From Streptomyces sp. SID12501 (lineage in GTDB: Bacteria; Actinomycetota; Actinomycetes; Streptomycetales; Streptomycetaceae): DNA of 64,000 nt. The stretch spans positions 120,500 to 184,499 of the forward strand of contig NZ_JAAGLU010000021.1 in assembly GCF_010550245.1 (NCBI RefSeq), given 5' to 3'. Below the pieces are notes generated by a model, which was given only the letters and a program-made list of their open reading frames with translations, did no database searches and had not been told where the DNA came from. Both the position numbers and the translations under genes were made by a program. This document shows, in pieces, positions 42,824 to 51,607 of this stretch (positions are counted from its first letter, which is position 1; each line of letters begins with the position of its first letter).

Positions 42824-43555
42824 ATGACCGATCCGAACGCCACGTCGCGCCCCACCCAGGCCGTGGTCCTCGCCGGCGGCCAGGGCTCCCGGCTCCGCCC
42901 CTACACCGACGACCGGCCCAAGCCGATGGTCGAGATCCCCGGCACGGGGACGCCGATCATCGGCCATCAGCTCGTCTGGCTCGCCGAGGAGGGCGTGACG
43001 GACGTCGTGGTCAGCTGTGGCCATCTCGCCGAGGTCCTCCAGAAGTGGCTGGAGAGCGCCGATCTGCCGCTGAACGTCACGACGGTCGTCGAGACCGAGC
43101 CTCTCGGCCGTGGCGGCGGCCTCAAGTACGCCGCCGCGCACCTCCCCGCCCCGGAAAAGCCCTGGTACGCCACCAACGGCGACATCTGGACGCGTTTCTC
43201 GCTGCGCGACATGGCCGACTTCCATGCCGAGCGGGACGCCGTCGCGACCCTCGCGCTGGCCCGCCCCCGTCTGCCGTGGGGTGCCGTGCAGACGGACGGC
43301 TTCGGCCGCATCACGGACTTCATCGAGTCCCCTCCGTCGACCTTCGAGATCAACGCGGGCGTGTACGTCTTCTCCGCCGAGTTCGCCGCCCTGCTCCCTG
43401 AGCGCGGAGACCACGAGCGCACCACGTTCCCCCACCTGGCCCGCGAACTCCGCCTGGCCGGCTTCACGATCCCGCACGGCGCCTACTGGCGCGCGATCGA
43501 CACGGCGAAGGACCTCACGGAGGCCGCGAAGGAGCTGGCGGCGCTGGGCCGTTGA
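42824..43555 (+). CDS. nucleotidyltransferase family protein (NDP-sugar pyrophosphorylase type)
   Basis: A 243-residue sugar nucleotidyltransferase. The nucleotide-binding signature AVVLAGGQGSRLRPYTDDRPKPMVEI is perfect, followed by LGRGGGLKYAA, the NGDIWT metal-binding region and a GAYWRAIDTAKDL end. It forms an NDP-sugar from sugar-1-phosphate, likely for cell-surface glycans; the sugar is unknown. It lacks the C-terminal left-handed helix of bifunctional GlmU. The transcript ends at the 34-base palindrome. Confidence 0.92.
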   Translation: MTDPNATSRPTQAVVLAGGQGSRLRPYTDDRPKPMVEIPGTGTPIIGHQLVWLAEEGVTDVVVSCGHLAEVLQKWLESADLPLNVTTVVETEPLGRGGGLKYAAAHLPAPEKPWYATNGDIWTRFSLRDMADFHAERDAVATLALARPRLPWGAVQTDGFGRITDFIESPPSTFEINAGVYVFSAEFAALLPERGDHERTTFPHLARELRLAGFTIPHGAYWRAIDTAKDLTEAAKELAALGR

Positions 43556-43588
43556 GCCGTTGAGTCGGCGGGTCGCCAAAGGGCTTTG

Positions 43589-43663
43589 TGCGTAGGGCGG
43601 TTACGTCGGTGGGGTCCCGCACTGGGAAAGTGCGGGACCCCACCGACGTAACCGCCCTACGCA
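43589..43663. terminator. bidirectional terminator with perfect 34-base arms
   Basis: Arms 43589-43622 and 43630-43663 are exact complements around a 7-base loop. They lie between the convergent nucleotidyltransferase and DoxX genes and serve both. Confidence 0.93.
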
Positions 43664-43675
43664 GGCGGGTTGTTG

Positions 43676-45376
43676 CTAGCCGAGGAGGCCGCCCACCAGC
43701 CCTGGCTGGCCCGTGGAGGAGCCGCCGGTGCTGCCGTCGCTGCCGCCTGTGCTGCCGCCCGTGGAGCCGCCGTTGGTGCCGCCCGGGGTGCCCGTGCCAC
43801 CCGACGAGGACGGTCCGGCGGTGGTGCTGGGCGCCTGCTGGGTCGGGGTGGTCTGCTGCGGCGGGGCCTGGCCGGCACTGCCCTGGGTCTGGCTGGGCCG
43901 GCTTCCGGTGACGCTGCCGCTCTCGCGGGCCTCCTGAGGGGTGGTCGCGGCGTCGCCGGTGGTGGGGCTGGCCGAAGTGGCCTTCTGGGTCGGGGACTTG
44001 GTGGCCGCCGAGGGGCTCTTCGAGGCACGGCGCTCGCCGGACTGCTCCGGGAGCGGGGAGCCGGGGAGTTCGTTGCGCGGGGCCTCGCCGGGGCCGGGGA
44101 CGACCACGCGGTCGGCGTCTCGGACGGCGCCGCCGAGGAGCGAGCCGATGAGGAGCGTGAGCCCGATGACGACGGCCGTGACGAGGGCGCCGCGGCGCAG
44201 GACGTAACTCCGCAGCTCCCAGATGTCCGTACGGGGGCCGAGTCGGCGCCAGGCGCTGCCGGCGAGGCGGCCGTCGATGGAGTAGACGGGGGCGCCGGCG
44301 ATGATCAGCGGCGACCAGGCGGCCAGGTAGATGATGTCGGGGGCGTCGTAGACGGGGACGCTCTTCCAGCTGACGGTGACGAGCAGCGCGGCGGAGAGCA
44401 GCGCGCCGCCGACTGCGGCGACCCGCTGCCACAGGCCGAGGACCGTGAGGACCCCGACGATGACCTGGAGGAAGGCGATGACGAGTCCGGAGCCGACAGG
44501 GTGCTGGAGGGCGAACTGCCTCAGTGGCTCGGCGACTTCCCAGGGGTGAAGGGTGTTGAGCCACTTCATCATGGAGCCGCGTTTGCCGCCGTCGAAGTAG
44601 ACGGGGTCGCAGAGCTTGCCCATGCCGGCGTAGATGGAGATGAAGCCGAGGAAGATGCGGAGCGGGAGCAGGACGACGCCGAGGTTCATCCGGCGGCCGG
44701 GGTAATAGGCGTGCCGTACGGGGTCGTTGGGGTGGCGTCTGGCGCCGGTGCGTCGTCCGTCGGCGTCCCGCTCGTAGGCGTCGTCGCCGTCGTAGCCGAA
44801 CTCGCCGTCGTCGTAGCCGGATTGGCCGTACCCGGCCTCCTCGTACGCGCTGCCGGTGGTGCGCATGTTGGGGAGCAGGCGGTCGGAGCCGTGGGTGCGC
44901 TGGCTGCCGACGATGGGTGTCTCGACGGTCTGGTCGAGGGTGCTGCCGGCGTAGTCGAGTTCGTCGTCGATACGGGGGATGACCTGCGTCGCTCCGGCGT
45001 CGGTGGCCGGCGGCTGTTCGCCGTGGCGCACGCTGGAGCCCCGTACGGCCTGGAGCAGCCGGTGGGCGCCGGTGTCGTCGGGCGCCGACTTGCCGCTCCA
45101 GACGACGGGTGCCCGGCGTCGGACGGCCGTGGCGCCGCCGGCGCCTGCGACGGGGATGCGCGCCGTTTCCTCGGAGGCGCCGAGGTGCCGGGCGACGCGG
45201 GCGGACGGTGCCGCCCGCCGCGTCGAGGCCCCCAACTGCACGCGGAAACTCGCATGGTTGACGATGACCTGCGCCGGATCGCTCGGCACCTTCACCATGC
45301 TCAGCGCGGGAGCGTCGTCGTATCCCGACGAGCGGTCCCCCGTGGGTGTGAGGGGTGTTCTGGTGTCCACACTCAT
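43676..45376 (-). CDS. DoxX family membrane protein with long disordered termini
   Basis: A 566-residue protein. Residues 1-235 are hydrophilic and probably disordered, rich in Asp, Gly and Tyr near DDGEFGYDGDDAYERD. A DoxX-like domain of about four membrane helices follows (VVLLPLRIFLGFISIYAGMGKL, IAFLQVIVGVLTVLGL, AALLVTVSW, DIIYLAAWSPLII), then a further helix (LVTAVVIGLTLLIGSLLGG) and a Thr/Ser/Gly/Pro-rich external tail of about 120 residues. DoxX proteins are linked to redox functions, but the role of this one is unknown. Start ATG 45376. Confidence 0.85.
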   Translation of the reverse strand: MSVDTRTPLTPTGDRSSGYDDAPALSMVKVPSDPAQVIVNHASFRVQLGASTRRAAPSARVARHLGASEETARIPVAGAGGATAVRRRAPVVWSGKSAPDDTGAHRLLQAVRGSSVRHGEQPPATDAGATQVIPRIDDELDYAGSTLDQTVETPIVGSQRTHGSDRLLPNMRTTGSAYEEAGYGQSGYDDGEFGYDGDDAYERDADGRRTGARRHPNDPVRHAYYPGRRMNLGVVLLPLRIFLGFISIYAGMGKLCDPVYFDGGKRGSMMKWLNTLHPWEVAEPLRQFALQHPVGSGLVIAFLQVIVGVLTVLGLWQRVAAVGGALLSAALLVTVSWKSVPVYDAPDIIYLAAWSPLIIAGAPVYSIDGRLAGSAWRRLGPRTDIWELRSYVLRRGALVTAVVIGLTLLIGSLLGGAVRDADRVVVPGPGEAPRNELPGSPLPEQSGERRASKSPSAATKSPTQKATSASPTTGDAATTPQEARESGSVTGSRPSQTQGSAGQAPPQQTTPTQQAPSTTAGPSSSGGTGTPGGTNGGSTGGSTGGSDGSTGGSSTGQPGLVGGLLG

Positions 45377-45493
45377 CTAACCGAGTGACGTGAGGTTAGG
45401 ACACTGCTTTGACTTGGCGGATGTGTCCGGACCGCGTCAAGGTCACGTCACCCGCCCGGATTCCCCCGCACGGGTGACGTCGCGCACGCGTGT

Positions 45494-46435
45494 TCAGGCG
45501 CGTCGGCGGGCCGCTTCGTACAGCACGATCCCGGCGGCGACACCGGCGTTGAGGGACTCGGTGCCACCGGGCATCGGGATCCGTACGAGGTGGTCGCAGG
45601 TCTCCCCGACCAGCCGGGACAGGCCCTTGCCCTCGCTGCCGACGACGATGACGACGGGTCCGCCGAGGGCGGGCAGGTCGCCGAGTTCGGCGTTGCCGTC
45701 GGCGGCGAGCCCGACGACGACGATCCCGGCCTTCTGGTACGCCTCCAGGGTGCGCGTCAGATTGGTGGCGCGGGCGACGGGCGTACGGGCGGCGGCCCCT
45801 GCGGAGGTCTTCCAGGCGCCGGCGGTCATACCGGCCGCGCGCCGCTCGGGCACGACGACGCCGTGGCCGCCGAAGGCGGAGACGGAGCGGACGACGGCGC
45901 CGAGGTTGCGCGGGTCGGTGACACCGTCGAGGACGACGATGAGGGGGTCCACGCCGTTGTCGTAGGCGGCGTTGGCGAGGTCCTCGGGGTGGGCGTACAC
46001 GTACGGCGGGACCTGGAGCACGAGCCCCTGGTGGTTGAGGCCGTTGGTCATCCGGTCGAGCTCGGGCCGGGGGGCTTCCATCAGGTGGATGCCGCCGCGC
46101 TCGGCGACGAGCTGGAGCGCTTCGCGCACGCGCTCGTCGTTGTCGATGAACTGCTGGACGTAGAGCGTGGTGGCGGGGACGCCCTCGCGCAGCGCCTCGA
46201 CGACCGGGTTGCGCCCGACGACGAGTTCGGAGGTGGCCTTCCCGCCGCGCCCCTTGGATGCGGGCCGCCGCTGGATCTGCTTGGCCTTGGCATTGGCAAT
46301 ACGGTTCTTCTTGTGTTTTTTGCGCGCCTCGGCGGGCGGCGTCGGGCCCTTGCCCTCAAGGCCCCGGCGCCGCTGGCCGCCACTGCCGACCTGCGCGCCC
46401 TTCTTGCCGGACATGCGGCGGTTGTTAGCGGCCAT
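45494..46435 (-). CDS. rlmB: 23S rRNA 2'-O-methyltransferase of the SpoU/TrmH family (RlmB-like)
   Basis: A 313-residue SPOUT-fold methyltransferase that modifies 23S rRNA (G2251 in E. coli). A basic low-complexity N-terminal tail (KKGAQVGSGGQRRRG, KKHKKNRIANAKAKQIQRR) precedes the substrate-binding part (VVGRNPVVEALREG). The catalytic domain has the knotted motifs LDGVTDPRNLGAVVRS, IVVGSEGKGLSRLV and IPMPGGTESLNAGVAAGIVLYE. It lies just downstream of cysS in the same direction, the usual actinobacterial order. Confidence 0.94.
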   Translation of the reverse strand: MAANNRRMSGKKGAQVGSGGQRRRGLEGKGPTPPAEARKKHKKNRIANAKAKQIQRRPASKGRGGKATSELVVGRNPVVEALREGVPATTLYVQQFIDNDERVREALQLVAERGGIHLMEAPRPELDRMTNGLNHQGLVLQVPPYVYAHPEDLANAAYDNGVDPLIVVLDGVTDPRNLGAVVRSVSAFGGHGVVVPERRAAGMTAGAWKTSAGAAARTPVARATNLTRTLEAYQKAGIVVVGLAADGNAELGDLPALGGPVVIVVGSEGKGLSRLVGETCDHLVRIPMPGGTESLNAGVAAGIVLYEAARRRA

Positions 46436-46544
46436 GACCTACCTGTCTGTGTGTGGACGTGCGTGTGTACGTCTATGAGTGTGCCGCCCGGAAACCCGAG
46501 CGGCACAATCGATCAAGGAAATGCACGCATATAAGAGGAAATAC

Positions 46545-47948
46545 TCAGCGCGGTCCGAGGGTCCAGCGCGGCCCCTGCGGGCCGTCCTCGATGACGAGGC
46601 CGGACTGGTTGAGCTGATCGCGGATGGCGTCCGCGGTCCCCCAGTCCTTACGCCCGCGGGCGGCCTCACGCTGGTCGAGGACGAGTCGTACGAGGCTGTC
46701 GACGACGCCGTGCAGGTCCTCGCCCCGGTCACCGGCCTCCCCGACCCAGTGCGGGTCGAGGGGGTCGAGGCCGAGGACGCCGAGCATGGCGCGCACCTCG
46801 GCGAGCCGGGCGACGGCGGCTTCCTTGTCGTCGGCGGCGAGGGCGGAGTTGCCCTGCCGGACGGTGGTGTGGACGACGGCGAGGGCCTGCGGCACGCCCA
46901 GGTCGTCGTCCATGGCCTCGGCGAAGGCGGGCGGCACCTCGGCGGCGGGCTCGACGACGCCCCCGGCCTTCTCGACGACGCGCTGCACGAACCCCTCGAT
47001 CCGGGCGAACGCCGACTCGGCCTCGCGCAGGGCGTCGTCGCTGTACTCGATCATCGAGCGGTAGTGCGGGGTGCCGAGGTAGTAGCGCAGGACGATGGGC
47101 CGCCAGGCCTTGACCATCTCGCTGACCAGGACGGAGTTGCCGAGGGACTTCGACATCTTCTCGCCGCTCATGGTGACCCACGCGTTGTGCAGCCAGTACG
47201 ACGCGAAGTCGTCGCCGAAGGCCTTGGCCTGGGCGATCTCGTTCTCGTGGTGGGGGAAGATCAGGTCGAGGCCGCCGCCGTGGATGTCGAAGGCGGTGCC
47301 CAGGTACTTGTGGGCCATGGCGGAGCACTCGAGGTGCCAGCCGGGCCGTCCCCGCCCCCAGGGCGTCTCCCACGTCGGCTCGCCGGGCTTGGCGGTCTTC
47401 CACATGGCGAAGTCACGGGAGTCGCGTTTGCCGGTCTCGCCGTCGCTGGAGGGCTGGAGCAGGTTGTCGAGTTCCTGGTTGGACAGCTGCAGATAGCCGG
47501 GGAAGGAGCGCACGTCGAAGTAGACGTTCCCGTCGGCCTCGTACGCGTGTCCGCGCTCGATGAGCCCGCGCATCATCTCGACCATCTCGGTCACGTGCCC
47601 GGTGGCACGCGGCTCGTAGGTCGGGGGCAGGCAGCCGAGGGCGGCGTAACCGTCGTTGAAGGCGCGCTCGTTCTCGAAACCGATGGACCACCAGGGGCGC
47701 TCCTGCTCGGCGGCCTTCCTGATGATCTTGTCGTCGATGTCGGTGACGTTGCGGATGAACGTGACGTCGTACCCGCGGTAGGTGAACCAGCGGCGCAGGA
47801 TGTCGAAGTTGAGGCCGGACCGGATATGCCCGATGTGCGGGGCGGCCTGCACGGTGGCGCCACAGAGGTAGATCGAGACACAACCCGGCGTGAGCGGGGC
47901 GAAGTCACGAATCTGCCGGGCGCTGGTGTCGTACAGGCGAATGGTCAC
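46545..47948 (-). CDS. cysS: cysteinyl-tRNA synthetase
   Basis: A 467-residue class I synthetase charging tRNA-Cys. It has the zinc-ligand Cys in YLCGATVQ, the HIGH box in PHIGHIRSGL, WHLECSAM, the HHENEIAQ motif and the KMSKS loop EKMSKSLGNS. GTG 47948 gives the standard VTIRLYDTSARQ start; an ATG 28 codons earlier has no homology. It is preceded by ispD-ispF in the same direction, an isoprenoid-translation order conserved in actinobacteria. Confidence 0.97.
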   Translation of the reverse strand: MTIRLYDTSARQIRDFAPLTPGCVSIYLCGATVQAAPHIGHIRSGLNFDILRRWFTYRGYDVTFIRNVTDIDDKIIRKAAEQERPWWSIGFENERAFNDGYAALGCLPPTYEPRATGHVTEMVEMMRGLIERGHAYEADGNVYFDVRSFPGYLQLSNQELDNLLQPSSDGETGKRDSRDFAMWKTAKPGEPTWETPWGRGRPGWHLECSAMAHKYLGTAFDIHGGGLDLIFPHHENEIAQAKAFGDDFASYWLHNAWVTMSGEKMSKSLGNSVLVSEMVKAWRPIVLRYYLGTPHYRSMIEYSDDALREAESAFARIEGFVQRVVEKAGGVVEPAAEVPPAFAEAMDDDLGVPQALAVVHTTVRQGNSALAADDKEAAVARLAEVRAMLGVLGLDPLDPHWVGEAGDRGEDLHGVVDSLVRLVLDQREAARGRKDWGTADAIRDQLNQSGLVIEDGPQGPRWTLGPR

Positions 47949-48071
47949 GGGACCAGGGTAGTGGCCTGCACCCGGTGCCTTGCGACCCTTGTGCACAAGG
48001 GCCACATATTCGTGACATTGCGCTGACGCCACCGGGGCCGCGCCCCCGGATCCCCCGCACCCTGAGTCATG

Positions 48072-48590
48072 TCAGCCCGTACGGGCGACCAGTGCCGTGG
48101 CCACCGCCATGAGCCCTTCCCCGCGTCCCGGAAAACCGAGCCCGTCCGTCGTCGCGCCGGAGACCGACACCGGCGCACCCACCGCTTCCGACAGCACCTT
48201 CTGCGCTTCCTCGCGCCGCTTGCCGATCTTCGGCCGGGGCCCCACCACCTGCACGGCGACGTTGCCGATGGTGAACCCCGCCGCCCGTACGATCCGTGCC
48301 GCCTCCGTCAGCAGCGTCACCCCGGATGCCCCGGACCACTCCGGGCGGCCGGTGCCGAAGTGCTGCCCGAGGTCGCCGAGGCCGGCCGCCGAGAACAGCG
48401 CGTTGCACGCGGCGTGGGCGACGACGTCCGCGTCGGAGTGACCGGCGAGGCCCGTCCCCTCGCCCTCCCACTTCAGGCCGGCGCACCACAGCTCCCGGCC
48501 CTCCTCGAAAGCGTGAATGTCGGTACCGATGCCGACCTGGGGCAGGAGCACCGGCCCCGACACCGAAGGTACGGAAGGCTCAGAAGCCAT
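48072..48590 (-). CDS. ispF: 2-C-methyl-D-erythritol 2,4-cyclodiphosphate synthase
   Basis: A 172-residue trimeric MEP-pathway enzyme that cyclises CDP-methylerythritol phosphate. The zinc ligands are in VGIGTDIHAF and LAGHSDADVVAHA; DLGQHFGTGRPEW and the C-terminal TTDGLGFPGRGEGLMA are also typical. Its start overlaps the end of ispD by 11 bases. The N-terminal 15 residues are a Ser/Pro extension common in Streptomyces. Confidence 0.96.
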   Translation of the reverse strand: MASEPSVPSVSGPVLLPQVGIGTDIHAFEEGRELWCAGLKWEGEGTGLAGHSDADVVAHAACNALFSAAGLGDLGQHFGTGRPEWSGASGVTLLTEAARIVRAAGFTIGNVAVQVVGPRPKIGKRREEAQKVLSEAVGAPVSVSGATTDGLGFPGRGEGLMAVATALVARTG

Positions 48591-49332
48591 CGTTGAGCCT
48601 CCTGCGGGCCAGTACCGCTTCCGCCAGCACCAGATCGAGCGGCCTCGTCACCTTGAAGGCCTCCTCGTGGCCGGGCACGACCACGACCCGCAGGCCCAGT
48701 TGTTCGACCATGCTCGCGTCGTCGGTAACGTTGTCGGTGACCGTCTCGTGGGCCCGTACGAGGGTGTCGATCGCGAAACCCTGCGGTGTCTGGACCGCCC
48801 GCAGTCGTGCCCGCTCCGGCGTCGCCACCACCGGTTCCGGTTCCCCGGGCGTCGTGGCCGGCTCGACCTCCTTGACGGTGTCCGCGAGCGGCAGCGCCGG
48901 GACCACGGCCTGCGCACCCTCCCGTACGGCCTCGATCACCGCGTCGACGGTGTCCACCGGTACGAGCGGGCGGGCGGCGTCGTGTACGAGGACGATGTCG
49001 ATGCCGGGCGGCAGCGCGTCCAGGCCGAGCTTCACCGACTCCTGCCTGGTCTCGCCGCCGGGTACGACGAGGAAGTCCGTGCGTTCGGGCAGCGAGTGGG
49101 CGTCGAGGAGGGTCTTCACCTCGGCGGCGCCGTCCGGCGGGGCCACGACGACGACCAGCGAGACGGCGCGGGACGCGGCCATCGCGCGTACCGCGTGGAC
49201 GAGCATGGGCGTGCCGTTCAGCGCTCGAAGCGCTTTGGGGGCGCCCGGGCCGAGGCGTACGCCCCGGCCGGCGGCCGGAATCACCGCGGCCGTACGTGCC
49301 CCGGGCGGTGCGGGGCGCGATTCGTCAGACAT
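48580..49332 (-). CDS. ispD: 2-C-methyl-D-erythritol 4-phosphate cytidylyltransferase
   Basis: A 250-residue CTP-dependent transferase, the step before the kinase IspE in the MEP pathway. Signature regions: AAVIPAAGRGVRLGPGAPKAL at the CTP site, VLVHDAARPLVP in the middle and the C-terminal TDDASMVEQLG and VPGHEEAFKVTRPLDL. The downstream end overlaps ispF, giving a coupled ispD-ispF pair. Upstream gene carD is in the same direction but 375 bases away. Confidence 0.96.
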   Translation of the reverse strand: MSDESRPAPPGARTAAVIPAAGRGVRLGPGAPKALRALNGTPMLVHAVRAMAASRAVSLVVVVAPPDGAAEVKTLLDAHSLPERTDFLVVPGGETRQESVKLGLDALPPGIDIVLVHDAARPLVPVDTVDAVIEAVREGAQAVVPALPLADTVKEVEPATTPGEPEPVVATPERARLRAVQTPQGFAIDTLVRAHETVTDNVTDDASMVEQLGLRVVVVPGHEEAFKVTRPLDLVLAEAVLARRRLNDGF

Positions 49333-49707
49333 CGGTTCCTGTCAGGTTTGTGTGCCGAGCCCTCGTGGGTATGGCCTGGAGGAGTGCCGGGCGCGAGCCT
49401 CGATCGGACCCTTCCGTGACATCCGGTCGAGCCTGCTCCGGGCCCGGCACCAAGTATCAGTACTTCAGTGCTACTGGCAGACCGCGGAGAAACTGTGACC
49501 GCGGGGAATCCACTGCCCGTAGGAATCCGTTGATGGTGCCAGTGCGTCAGTTGCGTCAAATGGTGTCTCGGATACGCGGCAGAACATCCGGGCACGAACA
49601 TGCCGCAGCGCCCGGCGACATTGGATACGTCATCGGGCACCGCGGCATTTCAATTGCGCTGCTGAGCTGAGTGAGCCGGCTTTTCAGGGCCTGCGTTCAG
49701 ATCAGAG
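49333..49707. other. intergenic region between carD and ispD, no gene seen
   Basis: 375 bases without a credible frame. GTGCCGGGC near 49386 and GCCCGGCAC near 49439 could form a long-loop stem. The region from 49450 to 49670 is less GC-rich and probably holds the ispD promoter and the carD terminator. Confidence 0.5.
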
Positions 49708-50190
49708 TCAGGACGCGAGCACCTCGTCGAGCAGTGCCTCGGCCTTGTCCTCGTTCGTGTTCTCCGCCAGCGCGAGCTCACTCACCAGGATCTGGCGAGC
49801 CTTGGCGAGCATGCGCTTCTCACCGGCGGACAGTCCGCGCTCACGCTCACGACGCCACAGGTCACGGACGACTTCCGCGACCTTGATGACATCGCCGGAG
49901 GCGAGCTTCTCGAGATTTGCCTTGTAACGACGCGACCAGTTCGTGGGCTCCTCGGCATACGGAGCGCGCAGGACCTCGAAGACCCGGTCCAGCCCTTCCT
50001 GACCAACCACATCACGTACGCCGACGAACTCCGCATTGTCCGCCGGCACGCGTACCGTCAGGTCACCCTGGGCGACCTTCAGCACCAAGTAGATCTTGTC
50101 CACGCCTTTGATCTGGCGAGTTTCGATAGCCTCGATCAGCGCGGCCCCGTGATGGGGATAGACCACGGTGTCGCCAACCTTGAACGTCAT
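49708..50190 (-). CDS. carD: CarD family transcription regulator
   Basis: A 160-residue RNA-polymerase-binding protein. The N-terminal Tudor-like RNAP-interaction domain is MTFKVGDTVVYPHHGAALIEAI; the C-terminal helical DNA-binding part has NWSRRYKANLEKLASGD and a conserved Trp in VVRDLWRRERERGLS, which wedges the upstream edge of the promoter bubble. In mycobacteria CarD is essential for rRNA promoter control. Start ATG 50190 is the only plausible one. Confidence 0.97.
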   Translation of the reverse strand: MTFKVGDTVVYPHHGAALIEAIETRQIKGVDKIYLVLKVAQGDLTVRVPADNAEFVGVRDVVGQEGLDRVFEVLRAPYAEEPTNWSRRYKANLEKLASGDVIKVAEVVRDLWRRERERGLSAGEKRMLAKARQILVSELALAENTNEDKAEALLDEVLAS

Positions 50191-50831
50191 GTGACAGGTA
50201 CCCCTTCCGTGGCTATCCAGGGTAACACGGAAACGACGGCTTCTGAATGACGTTTTCGCAGGTCAGGGCACATCTCGGGGCTTGACAACTGCAACAGGAA
50301 CGTGCTTCGACAGGGTCCCGGAGGCGAGGGCGGCGGGGGTATTCGCAGGTCGGAGCGGCTCTCCGAACGAAGTGAAACCCGGGCGTTACACGCACCCGGA
50401 CACCCCACCAGGCGACCAAACATCCACTTATGTCCACTTCCAGGTGTGCGACTTCCGCTACTCCGTTCGGTGAGCGGAGTCGGGCACGGGGCGAATCCGG
50501 AATTGATCACGGTGGCCGATGTCCGGACCGATGTCCGGTCGATGTCCGTAGACGGCCAAGCGGATGATCTACAGGTGATCCGGCGGTGATCTATTTCCGG
50601 ATGCGCTCATTCCTTCACCGGAAATCCGCAAGCCCCCGCGATGGCACTTATGTGAATGTCGAAGTGGCTCATGAGGCACCCGCCTTCTTCTGAGGCGACA
50701 CCTCCGACCCGCCCCTAGAGGCGGGTCGGGTGCAGCGGTGCGGGAACGGCTCGGTAACCTAAGGCCGCTGACAGTCACTTAGGGCCGCTTTACAAGGAGC
50801 TGCCCGTGCGTTCCAAGGAGTTGCAGGCGCC
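50191..50831. other. 640-base intergenic region between carD and the lipoprotein gene
   Basis: No convincing gene on either strand. It holds the divergent promoters of carD and the lipoprotein gene, a set of direct repeats (50516-50551), and a perfect hairpin at 50704-50729 (CCGACCCGCC, six-base loop, GGCGGGTCGG). The base composition around 50590-50680 is clearly less GC-rich than coding DNA nearby. Confidence 0.6.
50516..50551. repeat. three tandem GATGTCCG direct repeats
   Basis: CCGATGTCCGGA, CCGATGTCCGGT and CGATGTCCGTAG follow each other with a 11-12 base period, about one DNA turn, suggesting a multi-site operator. No known regulator is recognised. Confidence 0.6.
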
Positions 50832-51491
50832 GTGAGCAGCAGCCTTCGACGCGGCGCCCTCGCCGCATCCGCCCTCGCGTTCTCGGTCGCCACGCTCGCC
50901 GGGTGCGCAGCCGGAAACAACGCCCAGACGCTGGAGGTCAAGCCGGACAACGCGGCCACGACCGTCGGCGACATCAAGCTGCAGAACGTCGTCGTCATCA
51001 CCCCGTCGGAGCTGGAGTCGACCGGCCCGGCCGCCGTCTCCGCGACGGTGTTCAACACCGGCGACACCGCCCAGACGCTGGAGTCGATCACCGTCCCCGG
51101 CACCGGCAAGACCGCCGAGCTGAAGCCCGCCGAGGGCAAGGACCTGAGCATCCCGGCCGGCGGTTCGCTCGTCATCGGGGGCAAGAACAACGCCTCCGCC
51201 GTGCTGCCGAGCAGCCGCGAGGCGATCCAGGACGGCAACGCGCAGAAGATCACCTTCGTGTTCAGCAAGACCGGTGACGTGAGCCTGCGCGCGTTCGTCG
51301 TCCCGGCCGAGGGCTTCTACGCCTCGTGGGGCGCGACCGAGGTCCCGGAGACACCGGCGGACGTCGCCGCCTCGCCCTCCGCCTCCACCTCGGGCGAGCC
51401 GGCGACGTCGGCTTCCCCGAGCACGTCCGAAGAGGCCGGGGCGCCCGCCGACGGGGCCTCCCCGAGCACCTCGGCGACGACCGGTCAGTAG
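50832..51491 (+). CDS. exported lipoprotein, DUF461-like
   Basis: A 219-residue lipoprotein: signal peptide with lipobox TLAGCAAG at residues 23-29. The mature N-terminal domain (about 40-170) is beta-rich with TTVGDIKLQNVVVITPSELESTGPAAVSATVFNTGD, resembling the copper-chaperone-like or DUF461 lipoproteins of actinobacteria, but the Met/His copper ligands are not obvious. The C-terminal 45 residues are Ser/Ala/Thr/Pro-rich. GTG 50832 has AAGGAG at a longer than usual spacing. It converges with phoP. Confidence 0.8.
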   Translation: MSSSLRRGALAASALAFSVATLAGCAAGNNAQTLEVKPDNAATTVGDIKLQNVVVITPSELESTGPAAVSATVFNTGDTAQTLESITVPGTGKTAELKPAEGKDLSIPAGGSLVIGGKNNASAVLPSSREAIQDGNAQKITFVFSKTGDVSLRAFVVPAEGFYASWGATEVPETPADVAASPSASTSGEPATSASPSTSEEAGAPADGASPSTSATTGQ

Positions 51492-51497
51492 GTAAGA

Positions 51498-51531
51498 GCG
51501 TGTCCGACGGCCGACAGGCCCTCGGACACGC
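51498..51531 (+). terminator. hairpin after the lipoprotein gene
   Basis: Perfect 10-base arms GCGTGTCCGA/TCGGACACGC with a 14-base loop, six bases past the stop. Confidence 0.8.
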
Positions 51532-51543
51532 GCGCGTACGCCG

Positions 51544-51576
51544 AAGGGCGGGACCTCTCCAGGAGGTCCCGCCCTT
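51544..51576. terminator. bidirectional hairpin between lipoprotein gene and phoP
   Basis: Perfect 14-base arms AAGGGCGGGACCTC/GAGGTCCCGCCCTT around a 5-base loop; it is 32 bases downstream of the phoP stop and likely ends the phoRP transcript. Confidence 0.9.
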
Positions 51577-51607
51577 TCGACATGCACGCGTACGTGTGCG
51601 GGTCGGT

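Noticed and set aside
46479..48026. Long plus-strand frame opposite cysS
   Set aside because: Antisense shadow of a certain housekeeping gene; no homology, no start signals.
50302..50589. Possible gene between carD and the lipoprotein gene
   Set aside because: The frame lacks third-position G/C bias and a ribosome binding site, and crosses the direct repeats.
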